In this document: positions 7,524 to 16,264 of the stretch, in pieces
Layout: each line of letters opens with the position of its first letter
Numbering within the stretch: position 1 is the stretch's first letter
Made by a program: the position numbers and the translations under genes
NCBI GenBank assembly: GCA_013792005.1
Contig: VMSU01000229.1
Coordinates: forward strand, 1-62,984
DNA: 62,984 bases
DNA from: Desulfobulbaceae bacterium
Lineage (GTDB): Bacteria > Desulfobacterota > Desulfobulbia > Desulfobulbales > VMSU01
Direction of reading: 5' to 3'
Notes under the pieces: model-generated
Seen by the model: the letters and a program-made list of their open reading frames with translations, nothing else
What the model was told of the DNA's origin: nothing
The model's database searches: none

Positions 7524-9566
7524 ATGACCTCCACGAACAATAGCGCCCCTGTATCGCATCCAATCCCCATCCGCCAGGGGATGCTGATCCTCCTTGCGGT
7601 CTGGACCGTCATTATCTCCGTCTCTCTCATCTGGACGATGTGTGACTTCCAACAGATGATCATTCAGCTTGCCACCATAGAGGCAAATGCCAGTTTTAAC
7701 AATGACCTCAGTTACCGGCGATGGGCAGCCAAACAGGGCGGCGTTTATGTTGTCCCAAGCGCCTACACCCCTCCCAACCCCCACCTCAGCTTCCTCCCCA
7801 ACCGCGACCTCACGACCACTGCAGGCGTGCACCTGACCTTGGTGAATCCGGCATATATGACCCGCCAGGTCCATGAGATGGCAAAAGAACTGTTCGAGAC
7901 CAAGAGCCACATCACCAGCCTCAATCCAATCAGGCCTGAGAATGGTCCAGACCTCTGGGAACGGCAAGCGCTTGAGTCCTTTGCCAATGGGATCAACGAA
8001 GTATCATCGCAAGACACGACATCCGGCACTCCCTACCTCCGCTTCATGCGCCCCATCATCACCGAAAAGCCATGTCTCAAATGCCACGCACACCAAGGAT
8101 ACAAGACTGGAGATATCCGGGGAGGTATCTCCGTATCAGTACCCATGGGCAAGTATTACGCACTGCGAAAAGAGCGCTTCTCCCGCCTCATATTCTTACA
8201 CCTTATCGTCTATGGTGTCGGCTGGGCCGGACTTGCGCTTGGCACTCGCCGGATACAGGCCAAAATCATCGAAAACGAACGTATCCAAGCAGACCTCAAC
8301 ACCAAAAAAAATAATCTCTCCCTGTTTCGCTCGCTAATAGACCAAGCCAATGACTCACTCTTCATCGTCGATCCAGACACCTCCAGGTTGCTGGATATTA
8401 ACGAAAGGGCTGCCCATGTTCTTGGCTTCAAACAGAGACATCTGTTAACCAAGTCCGTCATGGACATTGATCCGACCTTCCCCGACATCCAAGCATGGAA
8501 CGCCCATGTCCAAGAGATGAAAAACAGAGAGCAAATGACCATAAACAGCCATCACCGTTGCCAGGATGGCACTCTGATGCCAGTAGAGGTCACACTCCGC
8601 TATCTGACCCATGACCAGCAAGACTTTATCATTGCATCGTCCCGTGACATCACTGAACGCAAACTAAAAGAAATTGAACTGGAACAGTACCAAACTCAGC
8701 TTGAGACCATGGTCGAGGAACGCACGGCAGAGCTGCGAGGCAAGACCGTTGATCTGGAAATGAGTCAACAGGAACTGGAATCCGCCAACCTCAAATTACA
8801 AGAACTCGATCGTTTAAAATCCATGTTCATCGCCTCCATGAGCCATGAACTTCGCACGCCGCTTAACTCCATCATTGGCTTTTCGAGCATTCTCCTCGAA
8901 GAGTGGCCCGGACCGCTCAACCCTGAACAGAGAACCAACCAGGCCATCATCCTCAATAACGGCAGGCACCTGCTATCCTTGATCAATGACATCATCGATA
9001 TCTCCAAGATCGAGGCAGGGATGCTCGAATCTCAGGACATGGAATTCGATCTCGATGAATTGATCGCCGAAACCACCATCAATTTCAGTCAAGAAGCTCA
9101 CAACAAAGGCATCTCGCTGAACACCAACCCCTGTGCCTGCCGCCTGCTAACCGACCGACGTCGTCTCTTGCAATGCCTGATAAATCTGGTAAGCAACGCT
9201 GTCAAATTCACTGAACACGGCATGGTTAGCGTTTATGCAAAAAAACTGGCCGACAGCCGTATCGCCATTTCCGTCAATGACACCGGTATCGGTATCTCCA
9301 CGGAAGACCAAGCCCGACTTTTCACCCCCTTCCTGCGCCTAGAACCATCCAACAACAAGTACCCCGGCACCGGTCTCGGCCTGTACTTGAGCCACAAACT
9401 GGCCAACGAAGTGCTTCAAGGCGACCTGACAGTCGTAAGCGCCCTGAACCAGGGCAGCACTTTTACCCTTATTATTCCAACCCGAAGGGCAAGGGGTGAA
9501 GTGGTGAAAAAAATTAGTAACTATCCACCTTCTGACCCAGAAAGATGCCGAAGCCCAGAACCGTAA
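7524..9566 (+). CDS. Membrane sensor histidine kinase with DUF3365-type CxxCH sensor and PAS domain
   Basis: A two-component kinase anchored in the inner membrane. TM1 spans about residues 20-40; an extracytoplasmic domain (43-215) resembles the DUF3365/Tll0287 family and carries PCLKCH at 183-188, a c-type haem attachment motif; TM2 spans about 222-240. A PAS domain (265-378) ends in SRDITERK and a coiled coil leads to HisKA with His441 in SMSHELRTP. The ATPase domain shows the N-box around NLVSNAVKF and GTGLGL near 616. Haem there would suit sensing redox state or a diatomic gas. No receiver is fused; the partner may be encoded next door. Residues 665-680 and the stop codon are encoded by repeat B1, so the C-terminus is repeat-derived. 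Kinase core is similar to that of 13464-15638. Confidence 0.88.
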   Translation: MTSTNNSAPVSHPIPIRQGMLILLAVWTVIISVSLIWTMCDFQQMIIQLATIEANASFNNDLSYRRWAAKQGGVYVVPSAYTPPNPHLSFLPNRDLTTTAGVHLTLVNPAYMTRQVHEMAKELFETKSHITSLNPIRPENGPDLWERQALESFANGINEVSSQDTTSGTPYLRFMRPIITEKPCLKCHAHQGYKTGDIRGGISVSVPMGKYYALRKERFSRLIFLHLIVYGVGWAGLALGTRRIQAKIIENERIQADLNTKKNNLSLFRSLIDQANDSLFIVDPDTSRLLDINERAAHVLGFKQRHLLTKSVMDIDPTFPDIQAWNAHVQEMKNREQMTINSHHRCQDGTLMPVEVTLRYLTHDQQDFIIASSRDITERKLKEIELEQYQTQLETMVEERTAELRGKTVDLEMSQQELESANLKLQELDRLKSMFIASMSHELRTPLNSIIGFSSILLEEWPGPLNPEQRTNQAIILNNGRHLLSLINDIIDISKIEAGMLESQDMEFDLDELIAETTINFSQEAHNKGISLNTNPCACRLLTDRRRLLQCLINLVSNAVKFTEHGMVSVYAKKLADSRIAISVNDTGIGISTEDQARLFTPFLRLEPSNNKYPGTGLGLYLSHKLANEVLQGDLTVVSALNQGSTFTLIIPTRRARGEVVKKISNYPPSDPERCRSPEP

Positions 9567-9669
9567 CTATTCAGCAGTGCCGCAGATGCTAGGCATCGGC
9601 CTGCGATGTGTGCTTTTCGCACATGAACAGGCCGATAACAACGCAGATGTGGCACTGCTGGACAGTTAC
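9517..9669. repeat. Family B bipartite inverted-repeat element (B1), overlapping the kinase 3' end
   Basis: Tail 9517-9562 and module 9563-9669. The module has inverted ends GTAACTATTCAGCAGTGCC and GGCACTGCTGGACAGTTAC plus an inner stem around CGGCCTG. The tail overlaps the last 16 codons and stop of the kinase gene. A nearly identical copy in the opposite orientation is at 57148-57298. Layout equals family A, and both families share a centre close to GGCCTGCTCATGTGC. Confidence 0.88.
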
Positions 9670-9705
9670 AAAAATTAATGAAAATATTGCAAGGAGCGTG
9701 ACCTC

Positions 9706-11706
9706 ATGAAAAAGGTACTGCTGGTTGATGATCGCCCCGAGGATCGAAGACTCCTTCGCTTAATCCTTGAACATCAGAAACTCCAAGTCTCTGAAGCCAC
9801 CGATGGCCTCAATGCCCTGGAACATCTCAAGACAGACACGCCCGATCTGGTGATCTCCGATGCCCTGATGCCAAAGATGGACGGTTTCACCCTGCTCAGG
9901 ACCATGAAGAGCGATCCCGGTTTGAGCACAATCCCCTTTGTCTTCTACTCAGCCACCTACACCAGCAAGGACGAACACGAATTAGCCACCAAACTTGGCG
10001 CCGCCTCGTTCCTGACCAAACCATTAGAGCCGGCAACCTTATGGCGTCAACTCTCTGAGATCATAAAAAAACTAGGCGAGCCCCCTCCTGTCTCCCAGGA
10101 GACAATCAACAATAGCTCCGCATTACTAGAAACATATGCTGCCATGGTCGCGTCCAAGCTTGAACGTAAAGTCCACGAGCTGGAGGCAATTACCACCAAA
10201 TGGGAGCGAACCTTCAACTCCTTGCACGACATCCTCACCCTCCTCGACACTGACATGCGCATTACTCAAGCCAACAATGCGGCAGGAGAGTGCTTCTCCA
10301 CCCAACCTGAAAATCTTATCGGTAAATTCTGTTACGAGGTGTTCAGTGGCTGCAGCGAACCCTGTCCCAACTGCCCCATTGTTCTTTCCATTCAAGATCG
10401 GCAACCTCACTCCGGCATAATCACTCACAAGGCTCTCGGCAAAATTTTCTCTGTCAGCTCAGCCCCGGTTATTGGCAACAATAACGCTATTGAATACATC
10501 ATCCATGTCGCAAGGGACATCACTATCCAAAAACGTCTGGAGGAAGACCTGTTTCAAAGCCACAAGATGGAAGCCATGGGTACCTTGGCCGGCGGCATCG
10601 CCCACGACTTCAACAATATCCTTGGCGCTATCCTCGGCTACGCAGAACTGACCCAGCAAAAACTTCTGGGTGGAGGGGAACGCCCCTTAGCAGAAATTAA
10701 TGGGGTGATTGAAGCGGCCTTGCGGGCCAGAGAGCTGGTGTCACAGATCCTCAACTTCAGCCGCAAGGGCGGCACCCAGCAACTCGGGCCGATGAACCCC
10801 TCGCCAATGATCAAGGAGGCCTTGAAGTTCCTTCGCGTCTCCTTGCCAACGACCATGGCCATAGTCGACAAGATCAATTCCCAATCCGGGGTCATCCTCG
10901 CCGACCCCACCAAGATCCATCAGATCGTAATCAACCTCTGCACCAATGCCTTCCAATCCTTGCCCGATGAAAAGGGAACCATTACCATCACCCTGGAGCG
11001 CAGGGAATTGACCCGCAAAGACCTTGCCGCTCACCCGCGACTCACCCCTGGACCCTACCTCGAATTGACGGTTCAGGACACCGGCGCAGGGATAGCAGCA
11101 GACACCCTGCCTCATATTTTCGAGCCCTACTTTACCACCAAAGCGCGTGGCAGAGGGACGGGACTCGGCTTAGCTGTAGTCTATGGCATCGTTGACGCCT
11201 TAGGCGGAATAATCACTGTGGAAAGTGAGCCCGGCCACGGCACAACCTTCCGAATCTATTTCCAGGCCCTGCCTGATTCAAAAAATAAATCCATCAGCCA
11301 AGCTGCCAAACCCACCAGCCCGTCTCTCCCAACTTGCAATGCCCGAATCATGGTGGTAGATGACGACCCCATGATCGTGACCATGCTCCATAGCATCCTG
11401 GAACGACTCGGCCACCACGTGACACCCTTTCTCTCCAGCCTGGACGCCCTGACCGCCTTCACCTCCACCCCCAATGATTTCGACCTGTTGATCACCGACC
11501 AGACCATGCCGGGCTTGACCGGAGCCGAACTAACTGTAAGGGTTCGCGCCCTTCGGCCAAAACTACCGATCATTCTGTGTACCGGATTCAGCAACGTGCT
11601 GTCAGAAGATCAGGCAAAAGCCCTCGGCATCACCAGTTATCTGACCAAACCCATCACCATCAATACCTTAAGCGACACCGTGCAAGAGGCGCTCTCTATG
11701 GGCTGA
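9706..11706 (+). CDS. Hybrid histidine kinase: receiver, PAS, kinase, receiver
   Basis: A soluble phosphorelay protein with no transmembrane segment. Receiver 1 (1-120) has phosphoacceptor Asp52 in VISDALMP and Lys105. A PAS domain (about 165-275) holds a cysteine group, Cys209, Cys216, Cys220 and Cys223, ending in EPCPNCP, a pattern seen in some proteobacterial PAS domains and possibly metal-binding. The kinase core has His300 in GGIAHDFNN (NtrB-like HisKA) and ATP-binding motifs NLCTNAF, DTGAGI and GTGLGL. Receiver 2 (547-660) has Asp598 in LLITDQTMP and Lys648. It lies 36 bases after repeat B1 and on the same strand as the CxxCH kinase, so its first receiver may accept phosphate from it; that is inference. 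Start ATG preceded by AAGGAG. Confidence 0.9.
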   Translation: MKKVLLVDDRPEDRRLLRLILEHQKLQVSEATDGLNALEHLKTDTPDLVISDALMPKMDGFTLLRTMKSDPGLSTIPFVFYSATYTSKDEHELATKLGAASFLTKPLEPATLWRQLSEIIKKLGEPPPVSQETINNSSALLETYAAMVASKLERKVHELEAITTKWERTFNSLHDILTLLDTDMRITQANNAAGECFSTQPENLIGKFCYEVFSGCSEPCPNCPIVLSIQDRQPHSGIITHKALGKIFSVSSAPVIGNNNAIEYIIHVARDITIQKRLEEDLFQSHKMEAMGTLAGGIAHDFNNILGAILGYAELTQQKLLGGGERPLAEINGVIEAALRARELVSQILNFSRKGGTQQLGPMNPSPMIKEALKFLRVSLPTTMAIVDKINSQSGVILADPTKIHQIVINLCTNAFQSLPDEKGTITITLERRELTRKDLAAHPRLTPGPYLELTVQDTGAGIAADTLPHIFEPYFTTKARGRGTGLGLAVVYGIVDALGGIITVESEPGHGTTFRIYFQALPDSKNKSISQAAKPTSPSLPTCNARIMVVDDDPMIVTMLHSILERLGHHVTPFLSSLDALTAFTSTPNDFDLLITDQTMPGLTGAELTVRVRALRPKLPIILCTGFSNVLSEDQAKALGITSYLTKPITINTLSDTVQEALSMG

Positions 11707-11721
11707 GCATCAAACACTTGT

Positions 11722-11953
11722 GTAAACGTTCACCGGGCACCCCATCTGCTTCGCAGTCTCACAAACTCGCTTAGCTGTTAACGGCCTGCTCATGTGCAAC
11801 TAGCACATTTCGCAGACCGCTTTATTGACCGACGAAGCGGGTCAATATAAATCGCGCAGGTAAGTGACCGTAGGGAGACTCCGGCTGGAGCACCCGGCAA
11901 ACGTTTACAGTCCGGTGAAATCAGCACGTTCAACGCTTCTGGTGAACAATTAC
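11722..11953. repeat. Family A element, enlarged variant (A2)
   Basis: Opposite orientation to A1. Module 11722-11908 is about 80 bases longer than other copies, with extra sequence near 11755-11780 and 11825-11885; the tail 11909-11953 ends CTTCTGGTGAACAATTAC. Begins 15 bases after the hybrid kinase stop. Part of its extra sequence (CGCAGTCTCACAAACTCGC) recurs inverted in the fragment at 13052-13108, so that variant has also dispersed. Confidence 0.82.
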
Positions 11954-11973
11954 ACACTTGTAAGGAAACTGCC

Positions 11974-12100
11974 TTGAGTTGACGGTGACCAGTTACCGGT
12001 GAACGTTTACAAAAAATCATGGTCTGCGATGAGGTCACCGTCAGCTATCAACCGTAAACCGATGCCTTCAGTCATTACCGGGTGGGGATGATTAACCATT
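11974..12100. repeat. Degenerate family C copy containing a family A fragment (C2)
   Basis: Left part TTGAGTTGACGGTGACCAG and right part ATCAACCGTAAACCGATGCC match family C ends, while GGTGAACGTTTAC in between matches a family A end. Reads as an old composite in the pyrF leader. Confidence 0.55.
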
Positions 12101-12218
12101 AACCACAAGGTTGAGACTGGCAATTTCCGCCAGAGTTTGGTATCTCTCACTGAGATTTCAATACCCGACAAAAAACCACACGCCGAAACCCAGCAAAGCC
12201 GCCATCAGCGAGACCACA

Positions 12219-12950
12219 ATGAAAAATATCCCCTTACGGGACAGGATTATCCTGGCCCTTGATGTTCCCGACCCAGAAACCGCAAAAAAACTGGTTCTAG
12301 CCACCGAATCAAAACTCGGCTTCTATAAAGTCGGGCTCCAACTGTTCATGGCGGACTGGTTTCACACCGTAGATTGGATTGTTGACCGCGGCCACAAGGT
12401 AATGGTTGACCTTAAATTTTTCGACATCCCCGAGACCGTCCACCTGGCAGTCAAACAACTTATGGCCCGCCGAGTCTCTTTAGCCACGGTTCATGGCAAC
12501 GATGCCATTGTCAAGGCCGCCATGGATGCTACTCGCGACAAAAACGCAGACGAAAGCCTGAAAATCCTGGCAGTTACCGTATTGACCAGCTTCGGAGAAG
12601 ACGACCTGCGGGCCATGGGCATGACCCAAAGCATCGAGGATCTCGTCTATTTTCGCGCCAAAAGGGCATTGGATCTGGGATGTGACGGGGTGGTTTCCTC
12701 GGGCCTCGAGGCTGAACGACTACGTAAGCAGTTAGGAGAAAAGCTCCTGATTGTCACCCCAGGCATCAGGCCAGGGGCCAACATCGCAGAGAACGACGAT
12801 CAGAAACGGGTGATGAGCGCGGGTCAAGCCATTGCCGCCGGCGCCGATTATGTTGTCGTAGGACGACCAATCTCCAAGGCAGAAGATCCTGATCAAGTCA
12901 TCACCACCCTCCAGGAAGAGATCCAGCAGGTAGTCGAAAGTCACAGTTGA
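12219..12950 (+). CDS. pyrF: Orotidine-5'-phosphate decarboxylase
   Basis: Final step of UMP synthesis: decarboxylates OMP to UMP. The 243-residue TIM barrel has the catalytic block VMVDLKFFDIPETV (Asp-x-Lys-x-x-Asp-Ile-Pro), an early LALDVP with the substrate-contact Asp, HGND near residue 95, and a phosphate-binding TPGIRPGA near 185 with VVGRPI near 215. The frame is open 108 bases further upstream, but that part lies next to repeat C2 and shows no family match; the ATG at 12219 gives the normal N-terminus (MKNIPLRDRIILALDVP). Its TGA stop overlaps the first two bases of repeat D3. No other pyrimidine gene is nearby. Confidence 0.95.
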   Translation: MKNIPLRDRIILALDVPDPETAKKLVLATESKLGFYKVGLQLFMADWFHTVDWIVDRGHKVMVDLKFFDIPETVHLAVKQLMARRVSLATVHGNDAIVKAAMDATRDKNADESLKILAVTVLTSFGEDDLRAMGMTQSIEDLVYFRAKRALDLGCDGVVSSGLEAERLRKQLGEKLLIVTPGIRPGANIAENDDQKRVMSAGQAIAAGADYVVVGRPISKAEDPDQVITTLQEEIQQVVESHS

Positions 12951-13050
12951 TGGCGTCGCAAAAAGTCCGATCTACTGCGTCCCCGTCCAACACCAGCGGG
13001 GATTGAACTAAATTACGTGGCGGTTTTGCTCGTTCGGCATACCATAATAT
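12949..13050. repeat. Family D left half (D3) joined to other repeat sequence
   Basis: Begins GATGGCGTCGCAAAAAGTCC, the family D end, overlapping the pyrF stop codon. The matching right end is absent; the sequence instead runs into a family A fragment at 13052. Confidence 0.65.
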
Positions 13051-13051
13051 G

Positions 13052-13108
13052 ACAGCTAAGCGAGTTTGCGAGACTGCGAAGCAGATGGAGTGCCCGGTGA
13101 ACGTTTAC
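13052..13108. repeat. Family A module fragment (A5)
   Basis: Close inverse of the first 57 bases of A2, ending TGCCCGGTGAACGTTTAC. Its last bases provide the TAA stop of the receiver gene at 13105-13467. Confidence 0.75.
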
Positions 13109-13467
13109 TGCAGATACGCGAAAATCTCTGCCATGATCATCACCGGATCAATGGGTTTTTCGATATGGGCGTTGCACCCTGCCTGTAGAAAACGCTCCCG
13201 ATCACCAGTCATGGCATGGGCCGTAACCGCAAGGATCGGCACCTTGGCGCACGCTTCAGACTGGCGTATCCGCCTGGTTGCCTCCACTCCATCAATTCCA
13301 GGCAACTTGATATCCATCACAATAAGATCAGGCCGCTCGCGCACCGCAAGATCGACCCCTTCCTCCCCTGTTCTTGCCTGAAGGATACGGCACCCCATCT
13401 TCTTGATAATGCAGGCCATCAGATACAAATTCGCTTCGTTATCATCAACCACCATGACTGTCTTCAT
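13105..13467 (-). CDS. Single-domain response regulator (CheY/DivK type)
   Basis: A 120-residue stand-alone receiver with all conserved positions: acidic pair in VVDDNE (residues 8-9), phosphoacceptor Asp in IVMDIKLPG near residue 51, Thr/Ala in VTAHAM near 82, and Lys in IEKPID near 104. With no output domain it works by protein contact, as DivK and CheY do. Its start overlaps the stop of the upstream CHASE2 kinase by four bases (ATGA type), so the two are translationally coupled and very likely form a pair. The stop codon TAA is provided by the inverted end of repeat fragment A5. Confidence 0.92.
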   Translation of the reverse strand: MKTVMVVDDNEANLYLMACIIKKMGCRILQARTGEEGVDLAVRERPDLIVMDIKLPGIDGVEATRRIRQSEACAKVPILAVTAHAMTGDRERFLQAGCNAHIEKPIDPVMIMAEIFAYLQ

Positions 13468-15638
13468 CCCCTCTCCTCAGTTTCCTTGACTGGCAGACTT
13501 AAGGTAAAAATACTCCCCTTACCAAATTTGCTCTCCACCACAATAGTCCCTCCCAGAAGATCCGACAATTTTTTCGACAAATAAAGCCCGAGACCTGTAC
13601 CTTCATGTTTCACCTCTCCATCCGTAGAGATCTGACTGAAAGACTGAAAGAGTTTACCCATGTCCTCCTGCCTGATCCCCACCCCGGTGTCACAAACCGC
13701 AACCGCAACCTGTTGCCGAACCGAACTGAGGGTAACGGATACGGACCCGGACTCAGTAAGCTTGACAGCGTTACCAATCAAATTGACCAAAATCTGCCGC
13801 ACCCGGCAAATATCACTGTGAATCATAAACTGGGACGGCCCCTCGAAGATCAGACGTAGCGACTTCTGGTCCGCCGTAACCTGAAAAGTAGCAAAAACCT
13901 CACGCACGGTCTGAGCCAAGTCAAAATCATCCCAACGAATATCAATCTTACCGGCCTCAATTTTACTTAAATCAATAATATCGTTGATCAGATCAAGCAA
14001 ATGCAGCGAACTTGACTTGACCATAGCCAGCTGCTTTTTCTGCTCTTCATTCAAATCCCCGGCAAGTCCCATGATCAAGATGCTGGTAAAGCCAATAATT
14101 GAGTTAAGCGGCGTGCGAAGTTCATGACTCATGGAGGCGATGAACATGGATTTCAGCCGATCAACCTCCGCCAACTTGAGGTTGACTAACTCTAATTCAA
14201 CCTTTTCCTCCGCCACCCCTTCGATCAGCTCATGGGCCTGGCGCAACTCACAATTACGTTGCCGAACCTTACGGGCCTCGATCCCATACTTCAAGAGAAT
14301 CACGCCCGTCAAGACCACAAGCGGCGTCATCATCGGCAAGAGAGGCGACACAAAAAGCCCCTTTACCATCAACAACTCGCGACAGATCCAATAACTCCCG
14401 ACACTTGCCACTGCCACCATGATCCCTGATACCACGGCCCCTGTCCGGCTGAGAAACAGGCTGCTCAACACCCCCAACACAGCAATGACCACCAATTCTG
14501 TACCACGAGCCCAGCCTGGCTGGGAGATAAAAGCGCCCGACAGAAGAGTATCAATGATATTGGCATGCACCTCCAAGGCAGAGAGGGACCGCCCATACTG
14601 CACCTGATGAATATCACCCAAGGCCTTGGCCCAAGCGCCAACCACGACGATTTTGCCAGAGAGAGAGGGCAGTCCGGCTGCTCCACTCAACACTGCCTTG
14701 GCAGAAATATAGGGAAAGGGGGCATCGCGAGGACGAAAGTTGATATTAAGATTCCCTTGCCTATCTAAAGGGATAGCCCGTTCTTCCCATTGCAGGATAG
14801 TTTCCCCCATATCCTGCCGCAGACAGAACGTTCGCTCCGGGGATGACAATAAAGCCGCACCCAGGGCCAAAGAAGGATAATAGTGACTCCCCTGCCGAAT
14901 CAATATCGGCGCCCGTCGAAGAATGCCGTCAATATCATGCCTGATATTGGTAAATCCTTCAACCGCTACGGCGGTCAGCGCCGGAATGCTGCGAAGCACT
15001 CCAGTCGGCTCGGGCCATACTCCTTCCCCAACCCGACCCACCACCACCAACTTAGCGGGGACATTAGGGGAACCGGTCTCCTGATAGGATGATTTTTCTG
15101 AAAAATCAAAGTAACACCCAATAATGGCAGGTCCCTTTTTAAGTGCTGCGGCCAGCGCCTGTGAATTACTGTCCGGAGTTGCCCCTGAGGGGCCAGCCGC
15201 TCCTACCACACCAAAATCCCGCTGCCGTTCGGCCATGATGACGTCAGGTGAAGTACGATCCGCCTCCGGCATCAGGACATCAAGGGCGATGACCTCCGCT
15301 CCCAATTGATGAATCCTCTCCAGCAGGCGGGCCACGCGATACCGTGGCCATGGCCATTGACCATAAGCGGCCAGGCTCTCCTCATCGATACCCACAATGA
15401 CCGTGGCATCGTGCCGCGACGAAGAAGGGCGATCACTGAGCATATGATCGTAAAGACGCAGCTCGGCCTGGCGTATCCACACAGGTGAAACTGCCAGAAG
15501 AGAGAACATACAGAGAGTCAACAGAAATCCAGCGGCAATCAACAGGCCGCCACCATCCCAAAGAGGCAACAACAACGGACGGATCGAAGATGAAGATGCC
15601 TCTGACTCTGAATCTGACATGACCGGCCTAACGGGCAA
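13464..15638 (-). CDS. CHASE2-domain sensor histidine kinase
   Basis: An inner-membrane kinase sensing an extracytoplasmic signal. One TM (about 30-50), a CHASE2 domain (about 55-370, with VIVGIDEESLAAYGQWPWPR), then three closely spaced TMs (about 380-450), a coiled coil (455-490), HisKA with His505 in ASMSHELRTPLN, and an ATPase domain with NLIGNAVKL, VCDTGVGI and GTGLGLYLS. The three TMs after CHASE2 are typical of the family. HisKA and linker are very close to those of the CxxCH kinase at 7524, which suggests paralogy. It overlaps the OmpA lipoprotein gene by 11 bases upstream and the receiver gene by four bases downstream. ATG at 15620 is an alternative start. Confidence 0.9.
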   Translation of the reverse strand: MPVRPVMSDSESEASSSSIRPLLLPLWDGGGLLIAAGFLLTLCMFSLLAVSPVWIRQAELRLYDHMLSDRPSSSRHDATVIVGIDEESLAAYGQWPWPRYRVARLLERIHQLGAEVIALDVLMPEADRTSPDVIMAERQRDFGVVGAAGPSGATPDSNSQALAAALKKGPAIIGCYFDFSEKSSYQETGSPNVPAKLVVVGRVGEGVWPEPTGVLRSIPALTAVAVEGFTNIRHDIDGILRRAPILIRQGSHYYPSLALGAALLSSPERTFCLRQDMGETILQWEERAIPLDRQGNLNINFRPRDAPFPYISAKAVLSGAAGLPSLSGKIVVVGAWAKALGDIHQVQYGRSLSALEVHANIIDTLLSGAFISQPGWARGTELVVIAVLGVLSSLFLSRTGAVVSGIMVAVASVGSYWICRELLMVKGLFVSPLLPMMTPLVVLTGVILLKYGIEARKVRQRNCELRQAHELIEGVAEEKVELELVNLKLAEVDRLKSMFIASMSHELRTPLNSIIGFTSILIMGLAGDLNEEQKKQLAMVKSSSLHLLDLINDIIDLSKIEAGKIDIRWDDFDLAQTVREVFATFQVTADQKSLRLIFEGPSQFMIHSDICRVRQILVNLIGNAVKLTESGSVSVTLSSVRQQVAVAVCDTGVGIRQEDMGKLFQSFSQISTDGEVKHEGTGLGLYLSKKLSDLLGGTIVVESKFGKGSIFTLSLPVKETEERG

Positions 15639-16233
15639 TGACCTCTACCCGACGATTTCTGGGCTCAGCAACCCCGTCCGGCACCAGAATCAGAGGATTC
15701 CCCTTACCGTGAGAAGATACCTCCACGATCGAGGAATCAACCCCATCTGCCACCAGCAGATCCTTAACCCGGGTAGCACGCTCCAGGGAGATAGCGTCAT
15801 TAATCTGAATCGAGCCCACCGAATCACTATGACCGCTGATTCTAACGCTGATGGCGCCTCGCCGCTTGATCGCCGCCACAATATCGGCAATCGCGGACTG
15901 AGACTCGGCGGCAAGAGCTGCGCCGCCGGTCTCAAAGAGAAGAGTAAATTTTTCCGACGGCAGCGGCTCCACCCCCAGCGCCTCACCGAAGGTCGTTTCA
16001 ATGTACTTAGGATCCGCCGTAGCCACCGGCGAAGGAGGGGCCGACTTGCCGGCAAGATGGGTCACATCCCTTGCTTTTTCAAGACGCTGCGCCCCGCCTT
16101 CGGTGATCACCTCCGCCTTGCCGACATGACCGTCAGGATCAGCCACAAGGACAACAGCATGTTTGGTTGCACAGCCGGTAAGCACCGACAACATAAGCAT
16201 CATGGCCAGCAGGCCGCCTGTAAGGTATCGCAT
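15628..16233 (-). CDS. OmpA-family lipoprotein
   Basis: A secreted lipoprotein with signal peptide and lipobox LTGC (Cys21), a low-complexity linker, and a C-terminal OmpA/MotB peptidoglycan-binding domain (about residues 95-201). Domain signs: ISGHSDSVGS, LSLERA-type helix ISLERATRVKDLL, and final NRRVEV. It probably ties the outer membrane to the wall. It is followed with an 11-base overlap by the CHASE2 kinase and preceded 31 bases by a FecR-domain gene, so the three look like one operon. FecR, OmpA and CHASE2 proteins recur together in bacterial genomes, to my knowledge. Confidence 0.87.
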   Translation of the reverse strand: MRYLTGGLLAMMLMLSVLTGCATKHAVVLVADPDGHVGKAEVITEGGAQRLEKARDVTHLAGKSAPPSPVATADPKYIETTFGEALGVEPLPSEKFTLLFETGGAALAAESQSAIADIVAAIKRRGAISVRISGHSDSVGSIQINDAISLERATRVKDLLVADGVDSSIVEVSSHGKGNPLILVPDGVAEPRNRRVEVIAR

Positions 16234-16264
16234 GGAGAGTCTCCTTTAGGATTCGGGTAACGGG

